Below, one piece after another: positions 22,535-32,555 of a stretch of 64,000 nucleotides of DNA; the first letter of the stretch is position 1, and every line of letters begins with the position of its first letter. The translations under genes and the position numbers were made by a program. A model generated the notes under the pieces. It saw only the letters and a program-made list of their open reading frames with translations, was not told the origin of the DNA and searched no databases. Source of the DNA: Acheta domesticus (lineage: Eukaryota; Arthropoda; Insecta; Orthoptera; Gryllidae); contig JAHLJT010003656.1 of NCBI GenBank assembly GCA_031308135.1, positions 72,744,984 to 72,808,983 on the forward strand, written 5' to 3'.

Positions 22535-22917
22535 GGGCAATCTCCAATGCCCTGCCTATCACACATCGGGCAATCACCAATGCCCTGACTACCATCTCTC
22601 GGGCAACCACCAATGCCCTGACTACCATCTCTCGGGCAATCACCAATGCCCTGCCTATCACACATCGGGCAATCACCAATGCCCTGACTACCATCTCTCG
22701 GGCAATCACCAATGCCCTGACTACCATCTCTCGGGCAACCACCAATGCCCTGACTACCATCTCTCGGGCAATCACCAATGCCCTGACTACCATCTCTCGG
22801 GCAACCACCAATGCCCTGACTACCATCTCTCGGGCAATCACCAATGCCCTGACTACCATCTCTCGGGCAATCACCAATGCCCTGACTACCACCTCTCGGG
22901 CAATCACCAATGCCCTG
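22535..22917 (+). repeat. 33-bp minisatellite, 12 units
   Basis: GGGCA recurs every 33 bases from 22,535 to 22,898, giving eleven full units and a final partial one that runs into a short CTG repeat. Three main variants are seen: units with CCTATCACACATC, units with GGGCAATCACC...GACTACCATCTCTC, and units with GGGCAACCACC. The order is mixed. Each unit has an inverted pair GGGCA...TGCCC. The period of 33 is a multiple of three, so the minus strand has a continuous frame (22,527-22,994) with an 11-residue repeat of the type VVRALVIAREM. I do not treat this as a proven gene. Confidence 0.9.
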
Positions 22918-23160
22918 CTGCTGCTGCTGCGGTAGTCGTTACTCCGTTGCTCGGCTGCCGTGTTACTACTCAGACCGCTACTGCCTGACTGCACTGGCCG
23001 CCACTTGCTCCCGCTTACATAGGGGCGGTGTGGTCCGGGTTAGCCTCGCCTCTAGGCTTACCTGCTCGCTGGCCAGCGTTCCGCGCGAGAGGGTCCCATG
23101 GCGCGCGGCGTACAGCTGCGCGCGCGCCAGCTTCGAATGCTGTACACAGCACATATAATT
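22918..23160. other. GC-rich flank of the minisatellite
   Basis: CTG trinucleotides followed by CpG-containing unique sequence. Open frames on both strands overlap and lack domains. No function can be assigned. Confidence 0.4.
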
Positions 23161-23649
23161 TTTAATGCACAAATCGGGTTCTCGGCGTGATTTCTTGTAG
23201 TTCTGTCACTGACTCTGCTTCTCATTTGACCATTTCTCCACCACAACATACTTGTATCTTCTTAATCACTCATCCATCTAAGTCGTCTCCTGATATATAT
23301 GTTGATACAGCTCAAGACTTAGCGCACTGAACTCATGTAAATATAAAATCAAAAAGTATTATTTTTAATCTAATGTCATATAAAACGATTTTTTTACTGA
23401 TTGAATGCCTATGTATCTATTTGGCATCTTCGGGTCCGTTTAAACCGAATTTTACCAGCTACTGGTGTTCCCAGGACTGGTCACTGTTTTTATTTATTAT
23501 TCACGCCTGTGGGTAAGGAAGGCGAAAAGAGAGCATGACGTATTCCCTTCACTGTAACTATCTTACTTACCCTGCCCAAGCTTTTCTTTCGTCACGCAGC
23601 TGTAAAAACTGAGATTATCGTAGTATAAGAAAGCAACAGTTTCATTTTT

Positions 23650-23730
23650 CCCAGTCGGGAATCGAACCCAGGACCGATTCACAGAAAGCTAGCTGGCGGT
23701 TCATGTGTCACCTAAGGGGCGGCTGAATAG
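23650..23730 (-). repeat. tRNA-like SINE head, minus strand
   Basis: On the minus strand a B-box GGTTCGATTCCC (23,668-23,657) follows, at tRNA-like distance, a polar stretch starting near CCCCTTAGGTGACAC. An acceptor stem cannot be formed, so this is not a tRNA gene. The surrounding 23,160-23,876 holds nothing else that I recognise. Confidence 0.4.
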
Positions 23731-23876
23731 GTTAACATTGTTTTACAGATATTTCTCGTCTTATACCGTAAATGTGAAGCCTTTCGTACTATAAATAAAC
23801 CGCACAATTGAGCTTTACAAGAGTGAAATGTGAAATTTAGATCATACATAGATCATCATTGGAAATATCGCAAAAG

Positions 23877-24382
23877 GTGGCTCAGGGCGTCAGCTGATGT
23901 CACTGCAGTGCCTCTGACCGGAAGGTCCTAGGTTTGAGTCGAGATGGCGGCTGGATTTTCGACATAGCTTGTCAACTTCTCCAGCCGTTGCCTGGAGGAG
24001 AATTTTAGCGGCCGGCTGCTCTGATCCGGTAATTTTCCATGGTTTCTCAAATCAATACCACGCGAATGCCTGACCAGTTCCACAAGCAACGGGCCACGGA
24101 CCACGCGCGATCTTTCCTTCCTCTTATTGTTCTTTCAATACCCTTCGCAAACACACACTTGCACGCACTACACTACCACAATTGTCGGGAGGCTAATCGT
24201 AAGCTTAGAGCTTGTCCCGGCTGAATGGCCCCCCGCAGGTGGGAGATACCTGGTTACGGAAAACCCCACGAGCCGACGCGCAGGTCGGCGCCGGATCTCG
24301 CCATCCAGCAGGGGAAGGTCACCGCCACCTCCCGCGGTTTCCGCACCCGGAATCAGTCATCAACCAATTAATAAATCAATCG
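23877..24382 (+). mobile_element. SINE-A, near full-length copy
   Basis: The head GTGGCTCAGGGCGTCAGCTGATGTCACTGCAGTGCCTCTGACCGG and a degenerate B-box (GGTTTGAGTCGAG) are followed by the full body: GATTTTCGACATAGCTTG, CTGGAGGAGAATTTTAGCGGCC, CGGGCCACGGACCACG, CTTCCTCTTATTGTTC, GGTCGGCGCCGGATCTCGCC. It ends CCCGGAATCAGTCATCAACCAATTAATAAATCAATC, an ATCA-type tail. About 40 bases just before the tail that other copies carry (CACTTACGGGACTAATGAC) are missing. Confidence 0.85.
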
Positions 24383-24616
24383 TTGGAGTTGGCGCCGTTT
24401 GCGCGCTTTCGGTGTCGTTGAGACCCACTGTGCGCCGCCCCTCGGCTCCGAGCGCTGCGTGTTTTGCAATTACGCGCACGCGCTGCCCGCCCGCCCGCTC
24501 GCCCGCCCGGGGACGAAAAAGCACGCGGAGGCTGCGGCCGGGGACACGCACTGGGCTGGTGGGGGCCGGGCCGCAGCTTATAGCGAGCAACGCAAGTAAC
24601 TACAAGCCGCCCCGGG
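24383..24616. other. CpG-rich unique segment between SINE and MITE
   Basis: Short CpG-dense stretch with GCCCGCCCGC runs. Frames on both strands cover it, and none is supported. Confidence 0.4.
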
Positions 24617-24880
24617 CAGTGGCGAATTCAGGGGAGGGGGGCATGCCTTCCCCCCAAAAGGCCTAGGGTTTTCGTTTGTTACCTATTTTATATGGCGTAA
24701 TTGATTAAAATATTTATTTATATTCAAATTGTGTAATAATTTAAACAATAATATTGTATGTTATCATACGAATATATACACTCCAAAAAATATACAATTT
24801 AAAAAAAATTGTTTATTATGTAATAAATGTCTCTGACGCCCCCCTCCCCCAAGAAAAATGATCGGTTGGATCCGCCCTTG
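24617..24880 (+). mobile_element. hAT-type MITE, copy 2, exact 8-bp target duplication
   Basis: The 264-bp element starts CAGTGGCGAATTCAGGGGAGG and ends ATCGGTTGGATCCGCCCTTG, with an AT-rich core. It is flanked on both sides by GCCCCGGG (24,609-24,616 and 24,881-24,888), an exact 8-bp duplication as made by hAT transposases. Both ends contain a G-run (GGGGAGGGGGG or its complement). Sequence inside the left end (AAAAGGCCTAGGGTTTT) recurs inverted in the copy at 14,701-14,995. No coding capacity. Confidence 0.9.
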
Positions 24881-25044
24881 GCCCCGGGACTCGAGGTCGC
24901 TATGGCACGAGAGCAGCAGGGAGCTCGCTTTGGGAGGTCGTCTAGAGTTCATCATGCCAATGCACCCGCACAGACATGGCGAACTGTCCCAATCATGCAT
25001 TGTTCATCCCATACAATGCCTTAGTTCCTTATCCGTACTAGAGG

Positions 25045-25617
25045 AGTTGAGCTTACAGCCAGTATTGCCGCTGACTCTCGAGTGATTTTGAGCGGGAGGT
25101 CTTAGGGTTGGTGTCCCGACGGGGACGTATTTTCGACACTAGCTATGTAGCTAGCTAGGTCGTGTTCAACCGCTATCTTGAGAATTCTAGCGAGCAGCTG
25201 CTCTGATTGGCAGTTTCCCATGGTTGCTCCGATTAATACCGGGTGAATTCCGGAGCAGTACGCTAACAAACGGGCCACGGACTGCACTCGATCCTTCATT
25301 CCTCTTCAATACCCTAACCTCATCCCTTACACATACACACTCACGCACACATTCACACACACAGACACTTATTTGTACTACACTTCATATATATCGAGAG
25401 ACCCGAGATCGTTCCGGCTGGGTTAGTGCTCCGCTGGTTGAAGATATCTGGAGAAATCCCCTGCAAGCCGACGCGTACTTCGGCGCTGGCACCCAGCGGT
25501 GGAGAAACTCTCCTACCACCAGCGATAAAATATTCACTACACTAACTAGAATAATGACCCCAGCTATTGGCGTGTCCGGAAACGTCAATCAATCAATCTA
25601 TCTATCGATCGATCTAT
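25045..25617 (+). mobile_element. SINE-A, long copy with ATCA/ATCT tail
   Basis: The head is diverged, but the B-box region (GGTTGGTGTCCCGACGGGGACG) is visible. The body then follows the family: ATTTTCGACACTAGCTATGTAGCTAGCTAGG, GCTGCTCTGATTGGCAGTTTCCC, CCGGAGCAGTACGCTAACAAACGGGCC, CACTACACTAACTAGAATAATGACC. It ends in TCAATCAATCAATCTATCTATCGATCG. Relative to other copies the (ACACAC) region at about 25,328-25,370 is expanded. Confidence 0.8.
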
Positions 25618-26985
25618 CCTGGCTCGATCGTGTAGCGTAGATGTATGTGTGTGAGGTACACTTGGTCAGCAACGCCATTCCCCGACCTTTCCATCTCCAA
25701 CGGTGTTATTGCCGCAGGTTGCTAATACGTGCTTACCACCCACGCCAGTGCTCTCCATTGGTTGCGATACGATTTCTGCCCGTTAACTCGAGGCTAAGCA
25801 ACGATGGGCTCGAGGGCTTCGATAGACTCTGGTGACAAGTACACTTGATATTAGGGTCCGCGTGTTGTATCGATTGTATCGTTGTGCAAAAACAGGCGAT
25901 AGCCGGGAGGGCAGCAATGGGGAGGTTGCACTAGCCTCAGGCGGAAGGTGGTCGGGGGACCTGTAATCACGTGCCTTTAATGAGATTTAAAAATGCACCG
26001 ACTTCACATAAAGACGAGGAAATTGTTCAAGAGATAGGGAGTGACGGGGGGGGGATTGCATCAGCAACTTTATTATTATTTTAGTTCCTAATATCGTAGC
26101 CGTAACTTGGATCCATCACTGATTTGGTAGAGATCATGATTTGTTGATGTCAGTGACAGAATCGAAGCCAATGAACGAATGCGGATTTGATTCCTGGCTC
26201 GTAAACTAGTAAGATCATTGGTCTCGAAAGTGAAATGCCTCCTGTATCCCACAAGGTAGCGGCGTTCCCACCCCTCTGTAACGTGAGAACCTGCACCGAC
26301 TTTCATCCCCGCTTGTATGGATTTCCCCACATTCAGGTCCCCACCCATATTCAAGTAAAGAAATGAGGGAGTGACAATGTAACTTAAGAGGGCGCAAAAT
26401 CACAACAATCTGGGGAGTCTCTATACAGTATTCCCTCGACATCCACGAATTCGCTAATCGCGAATTCAGTGCACTCCTTTGCACCGAAATAAATATAACC
26501 TAAACTAGCCGACGGAAAATAAATTGAGAATATTAAATATTTATTACACAATACCTACCAATTAACTAAATTATAGAAAAGTTCAAATAAAGAAACTAAT
26601 GAGACTAATAATTTGGAATTGTTCTTGTACAACGAAAGCTAATAACAAACCTTGTTAATTGCATTAACGACCACTTTAAATTAGAAATATTAAATTTCTG
26701 ACAGATTTCGAATGAAAGTTTTGCGCCATGGAAGTCCGATCGGCTCTGCTCCAATAGATCAGCTGTAAACCACTGCTGACCACTGCCGCCATTTGCAAAC
26801 TTCGACCCGGGATAAGCGCGGGATACGGGCCTAACCCTAGGCCGAGCGGTGGGTTAAGAAATGCCAGTAGTTACACCACCTGGAGGGGATAACCCGTGAT
26901 TGTAGAAAGCACGAAGGAGCGCTATACCCGGTACTACGTTATTCTGTGGTTTAAACCCCAATTGTAAAAATGGCCCTAACTGGTT
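25618..26985. other. Unannotated sequence with a pogo/Tigger-like end fragment
   Basis: At 26,422-26,470, TACAGTATTCCCTCGACATCCACGAATTCGC and the following TCGCGAATTC resemble a pogo/Tigger-type left end after TA. No matching right end is seen, so it is a fragment at best. Nothing else was recognised. Confidence 0.35.
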
Positions 26986-26989
26986 GTGG

Positions 26990-27225
26990 CTGAGGTAAGG
27001 TACTGTCGAAGAGAGAGAGGCGAGGGGAACGATAGGAAGAGAGAGGGGTGATGTCAGTGAGAAAAAGAAAGGGATAAGGAGAAGGAGAGAGAGACGAAGA
27101 ATGAGGAGAGAGAATATGAGACGAAGGAGTAATACTGAGAGTAAGACGGAAAGAGACAAGAGAAACACGAAGGAGAGAGACGAGAGAGGGAGAGAAACTA
27201 AGAGGGAGAGAACGAGAGAAAGAGA
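26990..27225. repeat. Polypurine tract
   Basis: The plus strand is almost pure A/G (GAGAGAGAGG, AGGAGAAGGAGAGAG, GAGAGAACGAGAG) over more than 200 bases. It borders the CpG island on its right. Confidence 0.8.
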
Positions 27226-27940
27226 GAGTAGGCGCGGCCACGCCCGCGACGCGTCCTCTGGGGGCAGAAGTGACCAGTGGCGGGCAGCGGGCGCGCGCGA
27301 GCCTTAACCGTTTTTCGCGGCGCGGCCCCGCCTTTTTGCGAGCGAGCGGGCGGGAGGCGGCGGCGGCGGCGGCGCGATGGGCGCGGCCGCGTCCCACGGC
27401 GCCCCGACGCAGCCCGCGCAACGACACGCCCGCGTCGCGCACACCCGCCCACCCTCCTTTCCCCTCCCCTCCCCGCCCCCCGCCACCCTTCTTGCGCTCC
27501 GCACCCGTTCGCAAAAACTCGCCCCGCCCCCACCCGCCCGCCGCCGCTCTCCCCACCGCCCCGTCGGAGGGCGATTCATCAGCGCGCCCGCAAATTAAAC
27601 CGCGGGGAAATTAAGTCCTTCCGCTGCCGCCGCCGCTCCCGGTTCCGCCCCGTCCCGCGCAGCCGCCGCCGCCGCCGCCCCCGTCGTCGCTGCCGCCGCC
27701 GCACCTGCCCGCCAGGAGTCGCGCCGCGCCGCTCCGCTCCCCGAGCCCGCCCTCGCGTTCCACTGCTCCGCATCGCACCGCATCGCCGCGCAGCGCCGTA
27801 CCTGCCCGCCGGGAGTCGCGGCCGTCGACGCCGCTTCGCTTTCCGCCTCCGCTTCCCCCACTGCAACCCTGGCCTCGCCCGCACCTGGCTCTCTCATGCC
27901 CCTCTGCTCGCACTCGCCTCGCTGAATCAACCTCCTCGCG
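27226..27940. other. CpG island-like block
   Basis: Very high GC with dense CpG (GCGCGCGAGCC, GCGGCGCGGCCCCGCC, GGCGGCGGCGGCGGCGCG). It could be a promoter island. An ATG at 27,377 opens 73 codons whose start (MGAAAS) fits an N-myristoylation signal, but the rest is Pro/Arg low complexity and opposing frames are equally open. I therefore do not call a gene. Confidence 0.5.
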
Positions 27941-27945
27941 TTTGC

Positions 27946-28240
27946 CTGCGTTCGCCTCTCCGCGTTCGCCTCTCCGCGTTCGCCACTCCGCGTTCGCCTC
28001 TCCGCGTTCGCCTCTCCGCGTTCGCCACTCCGCGTTCGCCTCTCCGCGTTCGCCTCTCCGCGTTCGCCTCACCGCGTTCGCCTCTCCGCGTTCGCCTCTC
28101 CGCGTTCGCCTCTCCGCTTTCGCCTCTCCGCGTTCGCCTCTCCGCGTTCGCCACTCCGCGTTCGCCTCTCCGCGTTCGCCTCTCCGCGTTCGCCTCTCCG
28201 CGTTCGCCTCTCCGCGTTCGCCTCTCCGCGTTCGCCTCTC
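27946..28240 (+). repeat. 14-bp minisatellite, about 21 units
   Basis: The unit CTCTCCGCGTTCGC repeats about 21 times with few variants (CCACTCCGCG, CTCACCGCG, CTCTCCGCTTTCGC). The period is not a multiple of three, so every frame reads the same 14-residue cycle. This explains the long frames on both strands here. CpG-rich throughout. Confidence 0.9.
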
Positions 28241-28469
28241 TTCTTTCTCTTCTTCGGTTTCGCCTTCCCACGTTTGCCTGCCTCTCAGCATTCGCCTCTC
28301 CACGGTTCCCTACCTCTGGTCCTTTTAATATTTATCGCCTTCCCATAACGCAATCCTGAGTTTTTCCCTCCATATCCATCCCTTTGCACCTTCTCCTCAC
28401 ACTCTGACAACTCCGCCCCCGCGTTACCTCATTTCTACAAAATTTCGTCCCAGGTCTTCTTCCGTTTGG

Positions 28470-28815
28470 ACTCCTCTCGCTCCTCACTTCCCTTCCCTCC
28501 CTCCCTCGCTCTCTCTCCCTCCCTTGTTCTCTCTCCCTCCCTCGCTCTCTCTCCCTCCTTCGGTCTCTCTCCCTCCCTCGCTCTCTCTCCCTCGCTCTCT
28601 CCCTCCCTTGCTCTCTCCCTCCCTCGCTCTCTCCCTCCCTCGCTCTCTCCCTCCCTCGCTCTCTCCCTCCCTCGCTCTCTCCCTCGCTCTCTCCCTCTCC
28701 CGCTCTCTCTCCCTCCCTCGCTTTCTCTCACTCCCTCCCTAGCTCTCTGTCCTTCCCGCGTTCTCTCCATCCCTCACTCTCTCTCTTTCTCTCACTCACT
28801 CTCTCTCACACACAC
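28470..28815. repeat. CT-rich microsatellite block (CCCTCCCTCGCTCTCT-type)
   Basis: Runs of CCCTCCCTCGCTCTCT with small variants, almost purine-free on the plus strand, ending in TCTCTCTCACACACACGCGCG. The open frames (Ser/Leu/Pro repeats on plus, Arg/Glu repeats on minus) are products of this composition. Confidence 0.85.
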
Positions 28816-30468
28816 GCGCGCACCAAAGGCTTTTTCGTCTTCGGTTCGCTCGCTCTTATAGCCGGATACATCTCCTTTTTCCGGCGCTAATACCGACACC
28901 TTAAACAACTTCGAAGCGATTTCTCCTGTTACAATGCCGTCGTTCATCGGGAGGAGTGAAGATAGGGGAGGCAGTGTGTCTGGCGACAAGGGAAAGAAAT
29001 ATTGCACGAGAATCGTGATACGGAAATACGACTCTTCGAGGTGGGATGATGAACGTGTTCCGAAGAAGAAAAGCTGTTGTAAGGAGGACTGTTGTATATT
29101 AGACCTCGGGTAGGTTCTTCGCCTATATCGTAAACGTACAGCAGGTGCAGTAACCGCTCTTAAAGGGTAGCAGACTTGTACGCTTGCATGTTCACAGAGA
29201 CGGAAGGCTCTGTCTCCGATCTCTGCGAATGGATGTAATTTTCATGTGGTTGCAGGGTGTTTTGCTTTTCAGAATCAGTACAGATGACAAACTCGTGATC
29301 AACTTGCGGTTTTCGTTACTGGAGAAACAAAGGTAAATCATCATGTTATTACCTGCCCACTATAATTCCAGTAACATCTGTCCGATAACTTTCCCGGGCG
29401 AGTCCCTGTGAAGTCCCTGTGAAGTCCCTTGTGAAGAAAAAATAATATTTGGTTCCAAAAGTTATAATATATTTATATCTATTTGTTACTGGTTCCTATA
29501 TTTGATGACTATCTCCCTTGATTAAAAGCATGCATGAACTTCAATAAGAATATCACTTCCCATGGAATTTATTACAAAGAAACAGCAAGCTACCTTGCAT
29601 GGATAGATAATATCCATTTTACCTAGTTGCACGGTATCATGTCACAAATGAACGCATGACTACTTTAGCCAATACTAGAAAACATAAAAGCCAAAAGCCA
29701 AAAATCATCTCCTTCCCCTCTGATCATACTGATCATACTCAAGACACTTGTCACAAGGAGTATATACTGCAGATATTTTCAATGGTTGAAGTGTTCATTT
29801 TGAGAAAAGGAACGGTGTGGGCAAAAATTGGACGGATCAATGTTGAGTCCAACTGCTAGAATTGTAACGGAAACGCAAAGGAAAAGATAGCCATAGGAAA
29901 AGACGAGAAGATAACTAGCTGGACCTGACATTAGTAGGAAATAGGAAATAAGGAATCATAAAAGAATGTGTAAGATCGTAGTTGTGTGACTTCTCCAAGA
30001 AAGAAATGGCTCATAATGAAGTTTTTATGCATGTAAGTGCTTTCCTGATATGCTAATTTGACCTAATAAATTTAGTAGACAATGCCCATTGCCGTTAATG
30101 TGGAGTAAGTCGTAATGGAATATATTGAGCGAATTATTTATTCCACACGACAAACCCAAATTAAATGGAAACCGCCGTTCAGTTGACAAGTGTGGCGACC
30201 TAACAGAAGTAGAAAGACTGCTTTGCAAATTCGAACATTTCGCAGCAAGACGTTTTAGATGTTGTGTAGTCTCAAAGAAGATGTTACTTGTTTTTGAAAG
30301 AATAGTATTTCAAGATGATTGAAGAGGGCCAATAAAGACTATTCTACCCTCTCCAAAAATCCATTATTAAGGAACCTAGGATTTGAATTCAATTAACAGT
30401 TAATCTCAGCAAATGGCGTGACAATTAGAGGCTCATAATGTGATAGTTACCATAGCTATATAATTTAG

Positions 30469-30504
<36 letters not shown>

Positions 30505-30776
30505 TAGTTAACATTTATATATAAAATAAGTGAATCAACACAAAAAACGCTGAATCAAATCTCTGTCGTATGAAAAACAGACACAGGGGAACACCAAGCA
30601 AAGTAGTAACAATAGGAAATTGGAGTAGGCAAATGAAATTTAATATATGAAATTCAAAAATAATTGAAAATAAAAGAAATGTAATTTCTAGACTCAGATT
30701 TATATTTTAAAATATAACAACATATACAAAATTATGAACGAAATATCGAGTGGTTTAATTATTTTCGAAATCTAGT
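28816..30776. other. Unannotated AT-rich sequence
   Basis: No element ends or exons were recognised. An (AAT)n microsatellite of about eleven units lies at 30,469-30,501. The last bases before 30,781 are the target site of the LTR element. Confidence 0.5.
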
Positions 30777-30780
30777 TTAC
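30777..30780. repeat. Left target-site duplication TTAC
   Basis: TTAC directly precedes the left LTR and is repeated directly after the right LTR at 39,554-39,557. A 4-bp duplication fits Ty3/gypsy integration. Confidence 0.85.
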
Positions 30781-32462
30781 TGTCACAGCCTGACTTTTTG
30801 TCTCCCTCCCAATGTCGGGTGATGGCACGATAGGTGAGGCAGTTACCAACCACCTTGCGCCTGGTCCAACAATAGGGGTAAAATTACCTCGCGTATGGGA
30901 GGAGACGGGTGACTCGAGTAATTTTCCCTTGTTACTCGTTGTTGTAACTCCAATAAAGTTAAGCCACAACGTACTCATATAAGAAAATCCTAGCAGACAT
31001 TCTTTCCAAGGGAAAGGGTTCAAGATTTAGTACACTGGGATAGATTAAGAACACTTTTTGTCGTACGTTTTACGAAAATAACAACAAACCATATATTCTG
31101 TACTGAAAATTAGTACATCAACATGACATGAATTGATTATAAATGTCCTGTTTGAATCTGGTATCCAAAAAGAAAAAAAACCCAAAAAAATTATTACAAA
31201 TTGTAATCAAAATCTAATTTGCAAATAAACCCTTGAAATCTTCCAATTAGATTCAATGAATGGGTTCAAGAATCTGAATTCTAATAATACATAAATAATA
31301 CATGAATATCCCTACACACATTTCCTGAAATACACATAGAATCACACTCTCTCAAAACTGTTGTACCTGAAATTACCATTTATGTATAATACAAATCAAC
31401 AATATCAATACCATGTTTTATCCAAAAAAAATATCAATCTTCTACTTGTTCTAACAAATACACTTGATTTAATTAGAATGCATAACTGTAATCGTTATTG
31501 CAATGTCTAATCTTACCAACGTCAATCGTTATTACAATGTCTAATCTTACCAACATCAAGCTAAGTTAAATTAATCTACTTTTATGAGATCTCAGATTTC
31601 AAAAAACAAAATGTTAAGTTAAATGCTACTCAGTTAAACTTTGCATTCAACATAATATGTCAATTGATAAAATAATTGTCTATCTTTGCTCCTGAATTCA
31701 TTTTCCAGTAACACTGTTTAAATATCTGCGTCCAGTAACGAAACTGTAATTCGATTTGGCACACGGATATATATTCAAAAACTCATGAATAAAGTTAAGC
31801 AATATTGCAGTTAACTATCTAGTGAAATATGATACTAAAACTATTCTACACCTGGCCCTCGTTTCTGCCGTTAACTTGAAAAGGTTTTGCCGAACTCACG
31901 ATGTTTCCCGCGACGTGCGAAGCCTTGAAGTTGTTCAGGGTCGTCCGGAAAGGAGCTCAGACACGAGAAATCCCGTTGACTGCACCGTTCTGCTGGGGCT
32001 CGCGTCGTGGCGTCGGCGTTGCAGTAACGTCCAAAGATCGAATTTTATTCGGGCTGGTTCAAGTATTCTTTTCTAAAAAACTTTTCTAAAAGCTTGCGTA
32101 CTGTCGAAATCTTGAACTGGCGATGTCCGTTGATCCAAAAGTTCGTTCAGAGTGGTTCAGAATACCTTCTCGTTCGCTGACTTTCATTAAAATGGCCGAG
32201 TTGGACTCTTCTTGTTCTAAAATCTCCAATATTCATTTGCTTTAATCCTATTGGTTGTTCGAGTCGTTCCGGTGGACGATTTCATTATCACGTTTCTAAT
32301 ACTGGTGATAAGCGCTCCTGTTAGCTCATTTTAAAACTATGTACGTCGCCTGGCGTTCTCTCTCGGTTAGTGTTGTAACTACTAAGTCTCAAAATAACAG
32401 AGCGCGTTTACAAAGAAAAAAAAACTGATATTTTCTAGCCGTAAACGGCTTTAGCGGTTACA
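30781..32462 (-). repeat. 3' LTR (left copy)
   Basis: 1,682 bp, plus-strand ends TGTCAC and GGTTACA, so the transcript-sense LTR begins TGTAACC and ends GTGACA with the usual TG...CA. Compared with the right copy I count five substitutions and two one-base changes in A-runs. Near one end the palindrome GCCGTAAACGGC (32,440-32,451) could form a short hairpin. Short frames inside (30,772-31,023; 31,822-32,076) occur identically in both LTRs and have no coding support. Confidence 0.95.
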
Positions 32463-32477
32463 TATCTCCCCTCTTTA
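32463..32477 (-). promoter_or_regulatory. Polypurine tract
   Basis: On the minus strand AAAGAGGGGAGATA lies immediately 5' of the 3' LTR, the position used to prime plus-strand DNA synthesis in LTR elements. An A-rich run precedes it. Confidence 0.8.
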
Positions 32478-32555
32478 AAAAGGTTTTTTTTTCCTCGGTT
32501 AAAATGTGACCGAAAAAAAAACTTGTATCAATTTTCTCTAAATTGCCGTTGTTAA

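Noticed and set aside
27377..27598. ATG with an N-myristoylation-like start (MGAAAS) in the CpG island
   Set aside because: The rest is Pro/Arg-rich, opposing frames are equally long, and no donor or homologous domain supports it.
30772..32089. Short frames inside the LTRs (also at 37,869-39,180)
   Set aside because: Present identically because the LTRs are duplicates; no ATG context or domain suggests a protein.
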